Shown in pieces: positions 44,351 through 54,360 of a stretch of 64,000 nt of DNA. The position numbers were made by a program, and so were the translations under genes. The notes under the pieces are model-generated. The model was not told where the DNA came from and made no database searches. It saw only the letters and a list, made by a program, of their open reading frames with translations. Location of the stretch: assembly GCF_000497575.1 (NCBI RefSeq), contig NZ_APJI01000010.1, positions 248,001 to 312,000 of the forward strand, written 5' to 3'. How positions within the stretch are numbered: position 1 is the stretch's first letter; each line of letters begins with the position of its first letter. This stretch comes from Afipia sp. OHSU_II-C1 (lineage in GTDB: Bacteria > Pseudomonadota > Alphaproteobacteria > Rhizobiales > Xanthobacteraceae).

Positions 44351-47300
44351 ATGCCCGCCTTTTTTATCGACCGCCCGATTTTCGCTTGGGTGGTTGCGCT
44401 GTTCATTTGTCTGATCGGACTGATCTCGATTCCGTTTCTGGCGATTGCGCAGTATCCGATCATCGCGCCGCCCTCGATCTCGATCTCGACCAGCTATCCC
44501 GGCGCGTCGCCGGAAGAGCTCTACAACTCGACCACCCGGCTGATCGAGGAAGAACTGAACGGCGCGTCCGGCATTCTCAATTTCGAATCCACCTCCGACT
44601 CGCTGGGTCAGGTGGAAATCATCGCCAACTTCGTTCCGGGCACCGATTCCAATCTCGCGTCGGTTGAAGTGCAGAACCGCATCAAGCGCGTCGAGGCGCG
44701 CCTTCCGCGTGCGGTGATCCAGCAGGGCATCCTCGTTGAGGAAGCGTCCAGCGCGGTGCTGCAGATCATCACGCTGAAATCGACCGACGGCAGCCTCGAT
44801 GAAGTCGGCCTCGGCGACTTCATGATCCGCAACGTGCTCGGCGAAATCCGCCGCATTCCCGGCGTCGGCCGCGCCACGCTGTATTCGACCGAGCGTTCGC
44901 TGCGCATCTGGATCGATCCGGTCAAGCTCGTCGGCTACAACCTCACCGCGGACGATGTGACCCGCGCGATCACCGCCCAGAACGCGCAGGTCGCCTCCGG
45001 CAGCGTCGGCGCCGAGCCGAGCCGCAAGGATCAATCGATTTCCGCGCTCATTCTGGTGAAGGGCCAGCTCACTTCCGCCGACGAGTTCGGCGCCATCGTG
45101 CTGCGCGCCAATCCGGACGGCTCGACTGTCAGATTGAGAGACGTCGCGCGCATCGAGATCGGCGGCATGGGCTATCAGTTCACTACCCGGCAGGACGGCA
45201 AGGCGATTGCCGGTCTCTCGGTGCTGCTCGCGCCGACCGGCAACGCGCTGGCGACCGCCAGCGCGGTGCAGGCGAAGATGGACGAACTGTCGAAGTTCTT
45301 CCCGTCCAACATCACCTACGACATTCCCTACAACATCACGCCGGTGGTCAAGGCGTCGATCTCCAAGGTCGTGCAGACGTTGATCGAGGCCGTGGTCCTC
45401 GTCTTCATCGTGATGTTCCTGTTTCTGCAGAACTTCCGCTACACGCTGATCCCCACCATCGTGGTGCCGATCGCGCTGCTCGGAACGTGCGTCGCGCTCT
45501 ACATGTTCGGATACTCCATCAACATGCTGACCATGTTCGGCATGGTGCTGGCGATCGGCATTCTGGTGGACGACGCCATCGTGGTGGTCGAAAACGTCGA
45601 GCGCATCATGTCCGAGGAAGGACTGTCGCCGAAGGAGGCGACGCGCAAGGCGATGTCGCAGATCACCAGCGCCATCATCGGCATCACGCTGGTGCTGATC
45701 GCGGTGTTCGTGCCGATGGCGTTCTTCCCCGGCTCGGTCGGCATCATCTACCGCCAGTTCTCGGTGACCATCGTGGCCGCGATCTCGTTCTCGGCGCTGA
45801 TGGCGCTCTCGCTGACGCCGGCTTTGTGCGCCACCTTGCTCAAGCCGGTGAAGGCGGGACACGGTCACGCCAAGACCGGCGTGTTCGGCTGGTTCAACAA
45901 GCGCCTTGATGGCGCGCGGGACGGCTATGGCCGCGTGGTCGGCTGGTCGATCCATCGCACCGGTCGTTTGCTGATCCTGTACGCGGTGCTGCTCGGTGCT
46001 CTGGTGTTCGGCTTCTCGCGCCTGCCCGGCGGCTTCCTGCCGGTGGACGATCAGGGCTTCATCACCGTGGACGTCCAGACGCCGCCGGAATCCTCGTTCA
46101 ATCGTACGCAGGCTGCGGTGGAGAAGGTCGAGCAGTATCTGGCGAAGCGCTCGGGCATCGAGGACGTGACCTTCCTCACCGGCTTCAGCTTCTTAGGGCA
46201 GGGCCAGAACACGGCGCAGGCGTTCGTCACGCTGAAGGACTGGTCGGAGCGCGGCCCGAATGATTCCGCCGCCGCCATCGTGGCGGACATCAATAACTCG
46301 CTGAAGTCGATCCGTGACGCCAAGGTCTCCGCGCTGCAGCCGCCGCCGATCGACAACCTCGGCAACTCGTCCGGCTTCTCGTTCCGTCTGCAGGATCGCG
46401 GGCAGAAGGGCTATGCCGCGCTGATGCAGGCAAAGGAGCAACTCCTGGCCGCTGCGAAGCAGAGCCCCGTGTTGCAGAATGTCTACGCGGAGGGCCTGCC
46501 CGAAGCGCCGCAGGTCCAGCTTGTGATCGACCGCGAACAGGCGGCCGCGCAGGGCGTCACCTTCGCCGACATCAACAGCACGATCTCGACCAATCTCGGC
46601 TCGGCTTACGTGAACGACTTCCCGAACCGGGGCCGCATGCAACGCGTGATCGTGCAGGCCGACAGCGTCGGCCGCATGAACGCGCAGGACATCCTGAAGT
46701 ACAACGTCAAGAACAGCCGCGGCGACCTGGTGCCGCTGTCGTCGTTCGCGACCATCAAGTGGATGGTCGGCCCGACGCAGATCGTCGGCTTCAACTACTA
46801 TCCGTCGGTGCGTATCTCCGGCGAAGCCAAGCCTGGCTATACCTCGGGCGACGCCATCGCCGAGATGGAGCGGCTGACCGAGAAGCTGCCGCGCGGCTTC
46901 GGCTTCGAATGGACCGGACAATCGCTTCAGGAAAAGCTGTCGGGCTCGCAGGCGCCGTTCCTGCTCGCGCTCTCGGCGCTGATCGTGTTCCTGTGTCTGG
47001 CCGCGCTCTATGAGAGCTGGACCATTCCGCTGGCGGTGCTGATGACGGTGCCGCTCGGCATTCTCGGCGCGGTGGTGGCGGCGATGTCGCGCAGCCTGTC
47101 GAACGACGTCTATTTCACGGTGGCGCTGATCACGATCATCGGCCTCGCCGCGAAGGATGCGATCCTGATCATCGAGTTCGCCAAGGATCTGCGCGCGAAA
47201 GGCACGCCTCTGATGCAAGCGACCATGGAAGCGTGCCATCTGCGTTTCCGCCCGATTCTGATGACGGGCCTCGCATTCGTCTGCGGCGTGCTGCCGATGG

Positions 47301-47539
47301 TGATTGCAAACGGCGCAGGCGCAAAAAGTCAGCAGGCGCTCGGCACCACGGTGATGGGCGGCATGATCGCGGTCGTGGTGCTGGCGCTCTTGATGGTGCC
47401 GGTGTTCTTCGTCGCGGTGACGAAGTTCTTCTCGAAGAACGAGCGCGACGGTGAGGCGACGCCTGCGAAGGGATCGAAGCTGGAGCGGCTGCGCGGCATG
47501 TTCCGGCGCGAGCGTTCGGCGGAGAACCCGGCGGGGTAA
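44351..47539 (+). CDS. RND multidrug efflux permease (AcrB-like, HAE1 type)
   Basis: A 1062-residue inner-membrane proton-driven pump, typical length for AcrB. Helix 1 opens MPAFFIDRPIFAWVVALFI. The proton-relay motif in helix 4 is GILVDDAIVVVENVER with two aspartates. Two large periplasmic porter loops are present and the 12-helix plan is intact. The short C-terminus is charged (ERDGEATPAKGSKLERLR). It works with the adaptor encoded just upstream, about 200 bases away across a repeat. Confidence 0.97.
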   Translation: MPAFFIDRPIFAWVVALFICLIGLISIPFLAIAQYPIIAPPSISISTSYPGASPEELYNSTTRLIEEELNGASGILNFESTSDSLGQVEIIANFVPGTDSNLASVEVQNRIKRVEARLPRAVIQQGILVEEASSAVLQIITLKSTDGSLDEVGLGDFMIRNVLGEIRRIPGVGRATLYSTERSLRIWIDPVKLVGYNLTADDVTRAITAQNAQVASGSVGAEPSRKDQSISALILVKGQLTSADEFGAIVLRANPDGSTVRLRDVARIEIGGMGYQFTTRQDGKAIAGLSVLLAPTGNALATASAVQAKMDELSKFFPSNITYDIPYNITPVVKASISKVVQTLIEAVVLVFIVMFLFLQNFRYTLIPTIVVPIALLGTCVALYMFGYSINMLTMFGMVLAIGILVDDAIVVVENVERIMSEEGLSPKEATRKAMSQITSAIIGITLVLIAVFVPMAFFPGSVGIIYRQFSVTIVAAISFSALMALSLTPALCATLLKPVKAGHGHAKTGVFGWFNKRLDGARDGYGRVVGWSIHRTGRLLILYAVLLGALVFGFSRLPGGFLPVDDQGFITVDVQTPPESSFNRTQAAVEKVEQYLAKRSGIEDVTFLTGFSFLGQGQNTAQAFVTLKDWSERGPNDSAAAIVADINNSLKSIRDAKVSALQPPPIDNLGNSSGFSFRLQDRGQKGYAALMQAKEQLLAAAKQSPVLQNVYAEGLPEAPQVQLVIDREQAAAQGVTFADINSTISTNLGSAYVNDFPNRGRMQRVIVQADSVGRMNAQDILKYNVKNSRGDLVPLSSFATIKWMVGPTQIVGFNYYPSVRISGEAKPGYTSGDAIAEMERLTEKLPRGFGFEWTGQSLQEKLSGSQAPFLLALSALIVFLCLAALYESWTIPLAVLMTVPLGILGAVVAAMSRSLSNDVYFTVALITIIGLAAKDAILIIEFAKDLRAKGTPLMQATMEACHLRFRPILMTGLAFVCGVLPMVIANGAGAKSQQALGTTVMGGMIAVVVLALLMVPVFFVAVTKFFSKNERDGEATPAKGSKLERLRGMFRRERSAENPAG

Positions 47540-47546
47540 ACAACAA

Positions 47547-47645
47547 CGTCATTCCGGGGCGCGAGCAACGCGAGCGAGCCCGGAATCCATCTCCACCATG
47601 TCTGGATTCCGGATCGGCTCGCTTCGCGAACCGTCCGGAATGACG
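47547..47645. repeat. ATTCCGGGGCG-type hairpin repeat
   Basis: An imperfect inverted repeat runs from CGTCATTCCGGGGCG to CCGGAATGACGG between the convergent RND permease and MFS genes. It is a further intergenic palindrome family. Confidence 0.75.
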
Positions 47646-47649
47646 GTTG

Positions 47650-48831
47650 CTACACCTTCACCGGCCTTTGAAACGCGCACAGCAGCGCACCCAGCGCCAA
47701 CGCGGCGGTGGAAACCCGAAGCGCGTAGGGCAGGCCCATCACGTCGGTAATCGCGCCGGTGACGAACGGGCCGAGTGTCTGGCCGAGGCCGAAGGTGATG
47801 GTCATCACACCGATCACCCTGGCCCAGGCTTCCGGCGGATAATTCAGCCGGGTGAAGACGGTGGTGGCGGCCACCACGGGAAAGAACGACAGGCCGAACA
47901 CGAAAGCCGATGCCATCAGCAGCAGCGGCGACGTGCCCAGCTGCGCGATCAGCGTGCCGACGCAGGTCACGGCGATCATGGTGGCGATGGTGATGCCGCT
48001 GTTGCCCCGCGCCATCAGTCCCCGCCACAGCCACGAGCCCGCGAACGACATCAGTCCGATCAGGCACCAGAACGCGCTCTGCGCCGCCGCGCCGCCGCCG
48101 CCGTCGCGGACATAGGCGATCATGAAGGTCATGTAGGCGATGTAGCCGGCGCCGAACAGGAAGTAGCCGGCGAGATAGATCGCGATCGGGCGCAATGCCA
48201 CCGGTGCTGCCGCCGCCGATGTTTCGCTGGCGGCGACGTCGATCGGATTGAGCATCAGCGGAATCATCATCAGGCCGGAGATGATGGTCAGCGCCACCCA
48301 CACGATCCACCACGAGCCGGAGCCGAAGTACTGCAACAGGAATGGCGCGGCGAGGCCCGAGACGATCAGCCCGGTGCCGGGGCCGGTGTAGAACAGGTTG
48401 AGCAGAAGCGCCGATTTCATCGGCCGCGATTGCGCGATGGTCGCCGCCAGTGTGCCGCCGCCGACAAAGGTCGTTGCCGCGCCGAGGCCCGACAGCAGGC
48501 GTCCGAAGCCGAACATCAGCACATTGCCCGACAGCGCGCAGATCCCGAGCGAGACGACGCAGGCCAGCGCGCCGATCCAGACCGAACGGAATACGCCCAC
48601 ACGGCGGATGAAGGCGGCTGCGCCCAGCGCGCCCGCGAGATAGCCGATGGCGTTGATCGTGTTCATGAAGCCAGCGGTCGAATACGACCAGCCGAGCGAG
48701 TCGCGCATGTCGGGCAGCACCAGCGTATAGCCGAAGCGGCCGATGCCGAGTCCGATGGCCGGCGCCAGCGCGAGGATCAGGATCATGCGCATTGGGCGCG
48801 CGAACGGGGCGGCGGATTCGGAGGATGTCAC
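47650..48831 (-). CDS. YbfB/YjiJ family MFS transporter
   Basis: A 393-residue transporter with 11-12 predicted helices, including GFMNTINAIGYLAGALGAAAF and FLFGAGYIAYMTFMIAYVRD, typical of the YbfB/YjiJ MFS family. The substrate is unknown. I choose the GTG at 48831 (MTSSESAAPF) because GGAG lies 7 bases upstream; later ATGs at 48792 or 48786 are alternatives. It converges on the RND permease and is divergent from leuB. Confidence 0.85.
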   Translation of the reverse strand: MTSSESAAPFARPMRMILILALAPAIGLGIGRFGYTLVLPDMRDSLGWSYSTAGFMNTINAIGYLAGALGAAAFIRRVGVFRSVWIGALACVVSLGICALSGNVLMFGFGRLLSGLGAATTFVGGGTLAATIAQSRPMKSALLLNLFYTGPGTGLIVSGLAAPFLLQYFGSGSWWIVWVALTIISGLMMIPLMLNPIDVAASETSAAAAPVALRPIAIYLAGYFLFGAGYIAYMTFMIAYVRDGGGGAAAQSAFWCLIGLMSFAGSWLWRGLMARGNSGITIATMIAVTCVGTLIAQLGTSPLLLMASAFVFGLSFFPVVAATTVFTRLNYPPEAWARVIGVMTITFGLGQTLGPFVTGAITDVMGLPYALRVSTAALALGALLCAFQRPVKV

Positions 48832-48957
48832 GGGGCGGCTCCGGGAGGGCCGCCAACATGGCAGTTTCCACCGGATTTGACCAATCGCAACGGGGCAATG
48901 GTGTCTTGCCAATTCTGCAAGGGCGTTTTAGCAAGTTCGCGCAAATTCCGTACGTTT

Positions 48958-49045
48958 CGTCATGCCTGCGCTTGTCGCGGGCATCCACGTCTTTCTGAAA
49001 CTTCGTAAGCAGACATGGATGGCCGGGACAGGCCCGGCCATGACG
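48958..49045. repeat. Inverted pair of REP-like palindromes upstream of leuB
   Basis: Left arm 48958-48990 and right arm 49013-49045 are partly diverged copies of the 8131-8274 family. The right arm ends 26 bases before the leuB start, so it could lie in the leader. Confidence 0.8.
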
Positions 49046-49070
49046 AGCAACACTGATCGAGGCAATCATC

Positions 49071-50183
49071 ATGGCATCGCACAAACTTCTCCTTCTCCCC
49101 GGCGACGGTATTGGCACCGAAGTGATGGCGGAGGTGAAGCGCGTCATCGACTGGTTCGGCAAGCGCGGCATCGCGAAGTTCGAAACCGAGACCGGTCTCG
49201 TCGGCGGCTCGAGCTACGACGCCGACAAGGTTGCGATCACCGATGCCACCATGGCGCTGGCGCAGGCGGCGGATGCCGTGATCTTCGGCGCGGTCGGCGG
49301 ACCGAAGTGGGCGGACGTTCCTTATGAGGCACGCCCCGAAGCGGGCCTGCTGCGTCTGCGCAAGGACATGGCGCTGTTCGCCAACCTGCGTCCGGCGATC
49401 TGCTATCCGGCGCTGGCGGATTCATCGAGCCTCAAGAAGGATGTCGTCGAAGGCCTCGACATCATGATCGTGCGCGAATTGACCGGCGGCGTGTACTTCG
49501 GTGAGCCGAAGACCATCACCGATCTCGGCAACGGCCAGAAGCGCGCCGTCGATACGCAGGTCTACGACACCTACGAGATCGAGCGCATCTCGCGCGTCGC
49601 CTTCGAGCTGGCGCGCAAGCGCCGCAACAAGATGACGTCGATGGAAAAGCACAACGTCATGAAGAGCGGCGTGCTCTGGAAGGAAGTCGTGACGCAGGTG
49701 CATGCGCGCGAATACAAGGATGTCGAGCTTGAACATCAGCTCGCGGATTCCGGCGCGATGCAGCTCGTGCGCTGGCCGAAGCAGTTCGACGTCATCGTCA
49801 CCGATAACCTGTTCGGCGACATCCTCTCTGACATCGCCGCGATGCTCACCGGCTCGCTCGGCATGCTGCCGTCGGCGTCATTGGGCGAGGTCGACCCGAA
49901 GACCCAGAAGCGCAAGGCGCTGTACGAGCCGGTGCATGGCTCGGCCCCCGACATCGCCGGCAAGGGCATGGCCAATCCGGTTGCGATGCTGACGTCGTTC
50001 GGCATGGCGCTGCGTTATTCCTTCGACATGTCGAAGGAAGCGGACCTGATCGATCAGGCCATCGCGGCGACTTTGGCGAAGGGCCTGCGTACCGGTGACA
50101 TCAAGTCGGAAGGCTCGACCGTGGTCTCCACGTCGCAGATGGGCGAGGCGATTGTGAAGGAACTGGACGCGCTGACGAAGTAA
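49071..50183 (+). CDS. leuB: 3-isopropylmalate dehydrogenase
   Basis: A 370-residue cytoplasmic enzyme that oxidatively decarboxylates 3-isopropylmalate in leucine biosynthesis with NAD. Family blocks include [11 protein letters not shown] at the N-terminus, [20 protein letters not shown] and the Mg-binding [10 protein letters not shown]. It is complete. leuC and leuD, encoding the preceding isomerase, lie 7-11 kb away on the other strand. The hairpin at 50274 ends its transcript. Confidence 0.97.
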   Translation: MASHKLLLLPGDGIGTEVMAEVKRVIDWFGKRGIAKFETETGLVGGSSYDADKVAITDATMALAQAADAVIFGAVGGPKWADVPYEARPEAGLLRLRKDMALFANLRPAICYPALADSSSLKKDVVEGLDIMIVRELTGGVYFGEPKTITDLGNGQKRAVDTQVYDTYEIERISRVAFELARKRRNKMTSMEKHNVMKSGVLWKEVVTQVHAREYKDVELEHQLADSGAMQLVRWPKQFDVIVTDNLFGDILSDIAAMLTGSLGMLPSASLGEVDPKTQKRKALYEPVHGSAPDIAGKGMANPVAMLTSFGMALRYSFDMSKEADLIDQAIAATLAKGLRTGDIKSEGSTVVSTSQMGEAIVKELDALTK

Positions 50184-50273
50184 GAGGGCTCGTTCGGGGC
50201 GGAAGGCGGCTTGCCGTCATTCCGCCCTTTGCGCCGAAGTCCGTCACCGGTTTGCCTTATGCAAATCGGCATA

Positions 50274-50301
50274 AAAATGCCCGGCATGTGCCGGGCATTT
50301 T
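50274..50301. terminator. Bidirectional terminator
   Basis: AAAATGCCCGGCA (50274-50286) pairs with TGCCGGGCATTTT (50289-50301). A-rich and T-rich arms let it end both leuB and the convergent gene at 50372. Confidence 0.9.
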
Positions 50302-50371
50302 GGTCGCGCATGATCCCGAAAAGTGGAAACCGGTTTTCGGATCAGATCACGCGAAGATTTCTCGCTGAAGA

Positions 50372-50749
50372 TCAGTAGAGCGGAAACGGGAACGGCGTGC
50401 CGGTGTCCCACTGGTCGCCGAGCGGGCGGCGGCTGGTGTAGAGCCGGTCGATCTGCTGGCCGTAGGAGTAGCCCGGCGGGAAGGCGTAGTCGGTGAACTT
50501 GCGCTCGCCTGGCCGCACTTCGGTACCGGCATCGAGCCACGAGCGGCGGGTCACGTAAACGCGGGTCCGGCCACGCTGGTAGACGCGGTTTTCCGCCCGG
50601 CGCGGAGGGCCGTCATAGGTCGGGTCTTCCACCGCGACGCGCTTCCGGGTCTGGGCATCGGCGGCAGTGACGCCGAATCCGGCGGTCACGATCGCGGTCG
50701 TCGCCAGCAGCATCGCCAGTGTTTTCGCGCCCGGGTACTTCAAAGCCAT
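50372..50749 (-). CDS. Hypothetical exported protein
   Basis: A 125-residue protein that I do not recognise. A basic start and hydrophobic stretch (8-26) end in TAADAQT, a likely signal peptide. The mature part has many Arg, Tyr and Pro residues (TYDGPPRRAENRVYQRGRTR) and no cysteine. Bradyrhizobium-type genomes carry similar small periplasmic proteins. I start at 50749 (MALKYPG) with GAGGA upstream; the longer frame upstream is not needed. Confidence 0.72.
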   Translation of the reverse strand: MALKYPGAKTLAMLLATTAIVTAGFGVTAADAQTRKRVAVEDPTYDGPPRRAENRVYQRGRTRVYVTRRSWLDAGTEVRPGERKFTDYAFPPGYSYGQQIDRLYTSRRPLGDQWDTGTPFPFPLY

Positions 50750-50885
50750 TGAATCCTCGTCACATTCCCAATTGCGCCGCACCATACCCCTGTCCGGCGG
50801 TCTCCCACAAGGACGAATGGGCCACACTTGCCGGATGATCGTCGCGCGATACTCAGATAAGGCGGGAACGGCGCGATTCCAGCCT

Positions 50886-51620
50886 TCAGAGCCGGCGGGG
50901 CGGGCGCGGCGGTCTGGTGTCGGTGGTCTGCGAGACCGGCTCGGCACTGCAACGCGGCGAACGCTTCATCCGTTCCTCGAAGAACGTCTGTGCGGCCGGC
51001 GTCGGCAGTACGCCCTTCAACGTGATGCGGTCGAGGATGCAGGCCAGCGTATGGAAATTCGGGCGCGCGCCGCTGGCCTCGCAATACCAGCCCTTGAGAT
51101 ACACCGCCGTGGTTTCGAAGCGGCTGAGATAGGACACGCAGAGCTTGATCTGGCCGTCGGAATTGACCTGGAAATTCGCGGCGCGGACCGGGCCGAAGCG
51201 GGTCTGCAAATCGTAGTAGGTATTGGAGCCGATATAGGCCGTGCGCAGCAGCGGCCTCAGGCTGGACATCTCGTAGGAATAGTCGCGGACAACCGGTGTG
51301 TCCGGATTGGCCGGCATGTTGATCACAAGCGTGAAGTCGGTGTTGCGATCGTAAACCTGGCCGTATTGCAGGATCTCCTGCCAGCCTGCGTTGAATCGCG
51401 CGGAGTTGGCCGTCGGCGACAATCGCGTGAGTTCGGGCGCGCTGATCTGGAACGATGCCTTGGCGCTCACGCGGCTCGGCTGATCGAAAAAGCTGGTGAC
51501 ACGCACAACCACAATGCCGATGAGAGCCAGGACAATCGTCCCCACCGCGTAGAATGAATAGCGCACCATCTTCCCGGCGTAGTTGCCGGCGGTTGAGATG
51601 TGACTGTGATCGAAGGACAT
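50886..51620 (-). CDS. Membrane-anchored protein with four-cysteine periplasmic domain, paralogue A
   Basis: A 244-residue protein of unknown function. One transmembrane segment (about 20-44) places the rest in the periplasm. Four cysteines (C161, C180, C194, C224) fall at spacings of 19, 14 and 30 residues, identical to those of the upstream gene at 51658, with shared TRFGPV, KGWYC, CILDRITL and RSPRC blocks. This shows clear homology, so the two are diverged tandem duplicates. The cysteines probably form disulfides. The intergenic gap is 37 bases, so cotranscription is likely. Confidence 0.8.
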   Translation of the reverse strand: MSFDHSHISTAGNYAGKMVRYSFYAVGTIVLALIGIVVVRVTSFFDQPSRVSAKASFQISAPELTRLSPTANSARFNAGWQEILQYGQVYDRNTDFTLVINMPANPDTPVVRDYSYEMSSLRPLLRTAYIGSNTYYDLQTRFGPVRAANFQVNSDGQIKLCVSYLSRFETTAVYLKGWYCEASGARPNFHTLACILDRITLKGVLPTPAAQTFFEERMKRSPRCSAEPVSQTTDTRPPRPPRRL

Positions 51621-51657
51621 TTCTGAATTCCCGGTGTGCAGTTTCTGACTGATCGTC

Positions 51658-52482
51658 TCAATCCTGTGTGAGCGGGCCGCGTAACTGCGGAGCGTCGCCG
51701 GAGACGATCCAGTTCGCGGAAGCGGTGGTTGTCGTCGTGGTACAGGTGTCGCGCCTGAGTTCGGCGCGCGCGAATAGTTCGGCGATCTTCGGATCGTTGC
51801 CGGCCGAGAGCAGGGTCAGCCGGTTCAGCGTGCAGCCGAGGAACGCGCGCTGCGCGGCCAGCGAATCGGCCTGACAGGACCACCCGCTTATTCTGACGCT
51901 CGGGCTTGAGAAGGTTTTCACAAAGCCAAGACAGTCCTGCCGGCCGGGGAGGGCAGCCCCACTGAAACGGAGCAGGCTGACCGGGCCGAACTTGGTGTCG
52001 ACGAACCCCGCAGGTTCGACCTCGGCCGGGCGCCCTCCGGCCATCCGGGCTGCGACATCGGCATCGGCCGCTGCAAACGCATCCAGTTCGCCGCCGGCGC
52101 GGTAAATCTCGATCTCAGCGGTGGGCGCCTCGCCGGCATGAGCGGCCCAGCGCAGGATATCCCTGCGGCCGCCTTCCGGGTGCCGCAAGATTTCATAAGT
52201 ATTTGTTTTATCTGATAAATCAAGCTTGCTGATGGCGAAGGCCGGATGCGGGCGACTGGCCGGAACCCAGCTCGGCTGAGCGGGGAGGACAAGATCTCCG
52301 GTATTGGGGGCAACCGGAACCGCAGACACCAGATCTACCGCGATTACCGCCAGCACGGCGAGGCCGCAGATATAGGCGAAGATGCGAACCGCCACGGCGC
52401 TGCACTCGTCGGCAAAGCTGCGCAGCGCCGGATGAATGCCGGAGGTCCTCGGAAGGGGCTGGTCGAGCAGGATCGGGTTCAT
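51658..52482 (-). CDS. Membrane-anchored protein with four-cysteine periplasmic domain, paralogue B
   Basis: A 274-residue protein homologous to its downstream neighbour. An N-terminal cytoplasmic stretch of about 30 residues precedes one hydrophobic segment (33-53). The C-terminal domain has C184, C203, C217 and C247 with the same 19-14-30 spacing and shared TKFGPV, ISGWSC, CTLNRLTL and RRDTC blocks. Extra cysteines C27 and C39 lie near the membrane. The function is unknown. The start at 52482 (MNPILL) is preferred; an ATG at 52545 is possible. It is divergent from asd. Confidence 0.8.
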   Translation of the reverse strand: MNPILLDQPLPRTSGIHPALRSFADECSAVAVRIFAYICGLAVLAVIAVDLVSAVPVAPNTGDLVLPAQPSWVPASRPHPAFAISKLDLSDKTNTYEILRHPEGGRRDILRWAAHAGEAPTAEIEIYRAGGELDAFAAADADVAARMAGGRPAEVEPAGFVDTKFGPVSLLRFSGAALPGRQDCLGFVKTFSSPSVRISGWSCQADSLAAQRAFLGCTLNRLTLLSAGNDPKIAELFARAELRRDTCTTTTTTASANWIVSGDAPQLRGPLTQD

Positions 52483-52689
52483 ATCTGACTCGTCGGACGT
52501 TCTGTTCCGTTCTCGAAAACGGGAACGAGCTTCCGCCGTGGTCATGGCCACAAGACCTGCCACCACTTGACGTCACCTGCCCCCGCAGTTGCTTCTGCGT
52601 TGTATTTGGGCCGTTTTTCGCATAGAAGCGCTGCCTCTTCCCTTTCTACAGACAGCGAGGGCGAGGCATTTTTCTTCGGAGAGTCAACG

Positions 52690-53724
52690 ATGGGTTACAA
52701 GGTTGCGCTAGTTGGAGCGACCGGCAACGTAGGCCGGGAGATGCTCAACATCTTGGACGAACGCAGTTTTCCGGCTGACGAGGTGGTCGCTTTGGCCTCC
52801 CGCCGCAGCATGGGCGTCGAAGTGTCCTATGGCGACCGCACCCTGAAATGCAAAGCGCTCGAACATTACGATTTTAGCGATGTCGATATCTGCCTGATGT
52901 CGGCCGGCGGTGCCGTGTCGAAGGAATGGTCGCCGAAGATCGCCGCCGCGGGCGCTGTCGTGATCGACAATTCGTCGACGTGGCGGATGGATCCGGACGT
53001 CCCGCTGATCGTACCGGAAGTGAATGCGGATGCGGTCACCGATTTCCGCAAGAAGGGCATCATCGCGAATCCGAACTGCTCGACCGCGCAGCTCGTCGTT
53101 GCGCTGAAGCCGCTGCACGATGCGGCGAAGATCAAGCGCGTCGTTGTCTCGACCTACCAGTCGGTCTCGGGCGCCGGCAAGGACGCGATGGACGAACTGT
53201 TCTCGCAAACCAAGGCCGTCTACACCAACGACGAACTGGTCAATAACAAATTCCCGAAGCGGATCGCCTTCAACGTCATCCCGCAGATCGACGTGTTCAT
53301 GGAGGACGGCTTCACCAAGGAAGAGTGGAAGATGATGGCGGAGACCAAGAAAATTCTTGATCCCAAAATCAAGCTGACCGCGACCTGCGTGCGCGTGCCG
53401 GTGTTCGTCGGCCACTCGGAAGCCGTCAACATCGAGTTCGAGAATCCGATCTCTGCGGATGAAGCGCGCAACATCCTGCGCACTGCGCCGGGCTGCCTCG
53501 TGATCGACAAGCGGGAACCGGGCGGCTACGTCACGCCGTACGAATCCGCCGGCGAGGACGCCACCTACATCAGCCGTATCCGCGAGGATGCGACGGTGGA
53601 GAACGGTCTTGTGCTGTGGTGCGTGTCGGACAATCTGCGCAAGGGCGCTGCGCTGAACGCAGTTCAGATCGCGGAATGCCTGGTCAACCGCAAGCTGTTG
53701 CAGCCGAAAAAGAAGGCGGCCTGA
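52690..53724 (+). CDS. asd: Aspartate-semialdehyde dehydrogenase
   Basis: A 344-residue NADPH-dependent enzyme reducing aspartyl phosphate to aspartate semialdehyde, the branch point for lysine, threonine and methionine and for diaminopimelate in peptidoglycan. The Rossmann motif VGATGNVGRE (8-17), nucleophile C130 in NPNCSTAQL and the SGAGKDAMDEL block are intact. I start at 52690 (MGYKVALVGA) because the enzyme begins here and GGAGAG lies upstream; 41 extra residues in the longer frame are not needed. Confidence 0.97.
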   Translation: MGYKVALVGATGNVGREMLNILDERSFPADEVVALASRRSMGVEVSYGDRTLKCKALEHYDFSDVDICLMSAGGAVSKEWSPKIAAAGAVVIDNSSTWRMDPDVPLIVPEVNADAVTDFRKKGIIANPNCSTAQLVVALKPLHDAAKIKRVVVSTYQSVSGAGKDAMDELFSQTKAVYTNDELVNNKFPKRIAFNVIPQIDVFMEDGFTKEEWKMMAETKKILDPKIKLTATCVRVPVFVGHSEAVNIEFENPISADEARNILRTAPGCLVIDKREPGGYVTPYESAGEDATYISRIREDATVENGLVLWCVSDNLRKGAALNAVQIAECLVNRKLLQPKKKAA

Positions 53725-53766
53725 GCCGCCTGATGTGAGCAGGAAAACGGGGGCCGGGAATTCAGG

Positions 53767-54351
53767 ATGACAAGCGAGCCATCTGAGCACCGGCCCTCTC
53801 CTGCGGAATACCGGCCAAATCCAAAGCTGAAGCGTGCGGAGCACGCATTCGAATCCCTGCTGTTCAACAGCCGCTGGCTGATGGCGCCGTTCTATCTCGG
53901 CCTCGTCATCAGCCTCCTCGTGCTGTTGTTCAAGTTCGTCGCGCTGCTGGTCGAGTTTATCGCTCACGCCGCCCTGGCGAAGGAATCGGACATCATTCTC
54001 GGCGTGCTGTCGCTGATCGACGTGTCGCTGACCGGCAATCTGGTTCTGATCGTGGTGTTCTCGGGCTATGAGAATTTCGTCTCGCGGATCGATCCGCGCG
54101 GCCATCCCGACTGGCCGGAATGGATGACCAAGGTCGACTTCGCCGGGCTGAAGCAGAAGCTGCTGGCGTCGATCGTCGCGATCTCGGCGATTCAGGTGCT
54201 GAAGGCGTTCATGAATATCGATGTGGCGTTCGACGCCCAGAAGCTCGCCTGGCTCGCCGGCATCCATCTCGTATTTGTCGTCTCAACGCTGCTGATCGTG
54301 TGGTCGGACAAGCTCGGCGATCACGGGGCGTCGAACAAGGCCAGCCACTGA
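53767..54351 (+). CDS. UPF0114 family (YqhA-like) membrane protein
   Basis: A 194-residue inner-membrane protein with four helices (about 38-70, 82-100, 130-160, 170-185). The block FESLLFNSRWLMAPFYLGL is the UPF0114 hallmark, followed by FVSRIDPRGHPDWPEWMTKV, the conserved hydrophilic loop. The function is unknown in the family. It is 42 bases downstream of asd and may be cotranscribed. Confidence 0.9.
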   Translation: MTSEPSEHRPSPAEYRPNPKLKRAEHAFESLLFNSRWLMAPFYLGLVISLLVLLFKFVALLVEFIAHAALAKESDIILGVLSLIDVSLTGNLVLIVVFSGYENFVSRIDPRGHPDWPEWMTKVDFAGLKQKLLASIVAISAIQVLKAFMNIDVAFDAQKLAWLAGIHLVFVVSTLLIVWSDKLGDHGASNKASH

Positions 54352-54360
54352 CCGGCCATC

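Noticed and set aside
44234-45955. 573-codon minus-strand frame
   Set aside because: Antisense to the RND permease gene; His/Arg-rich composition is typical of shadow frames here.
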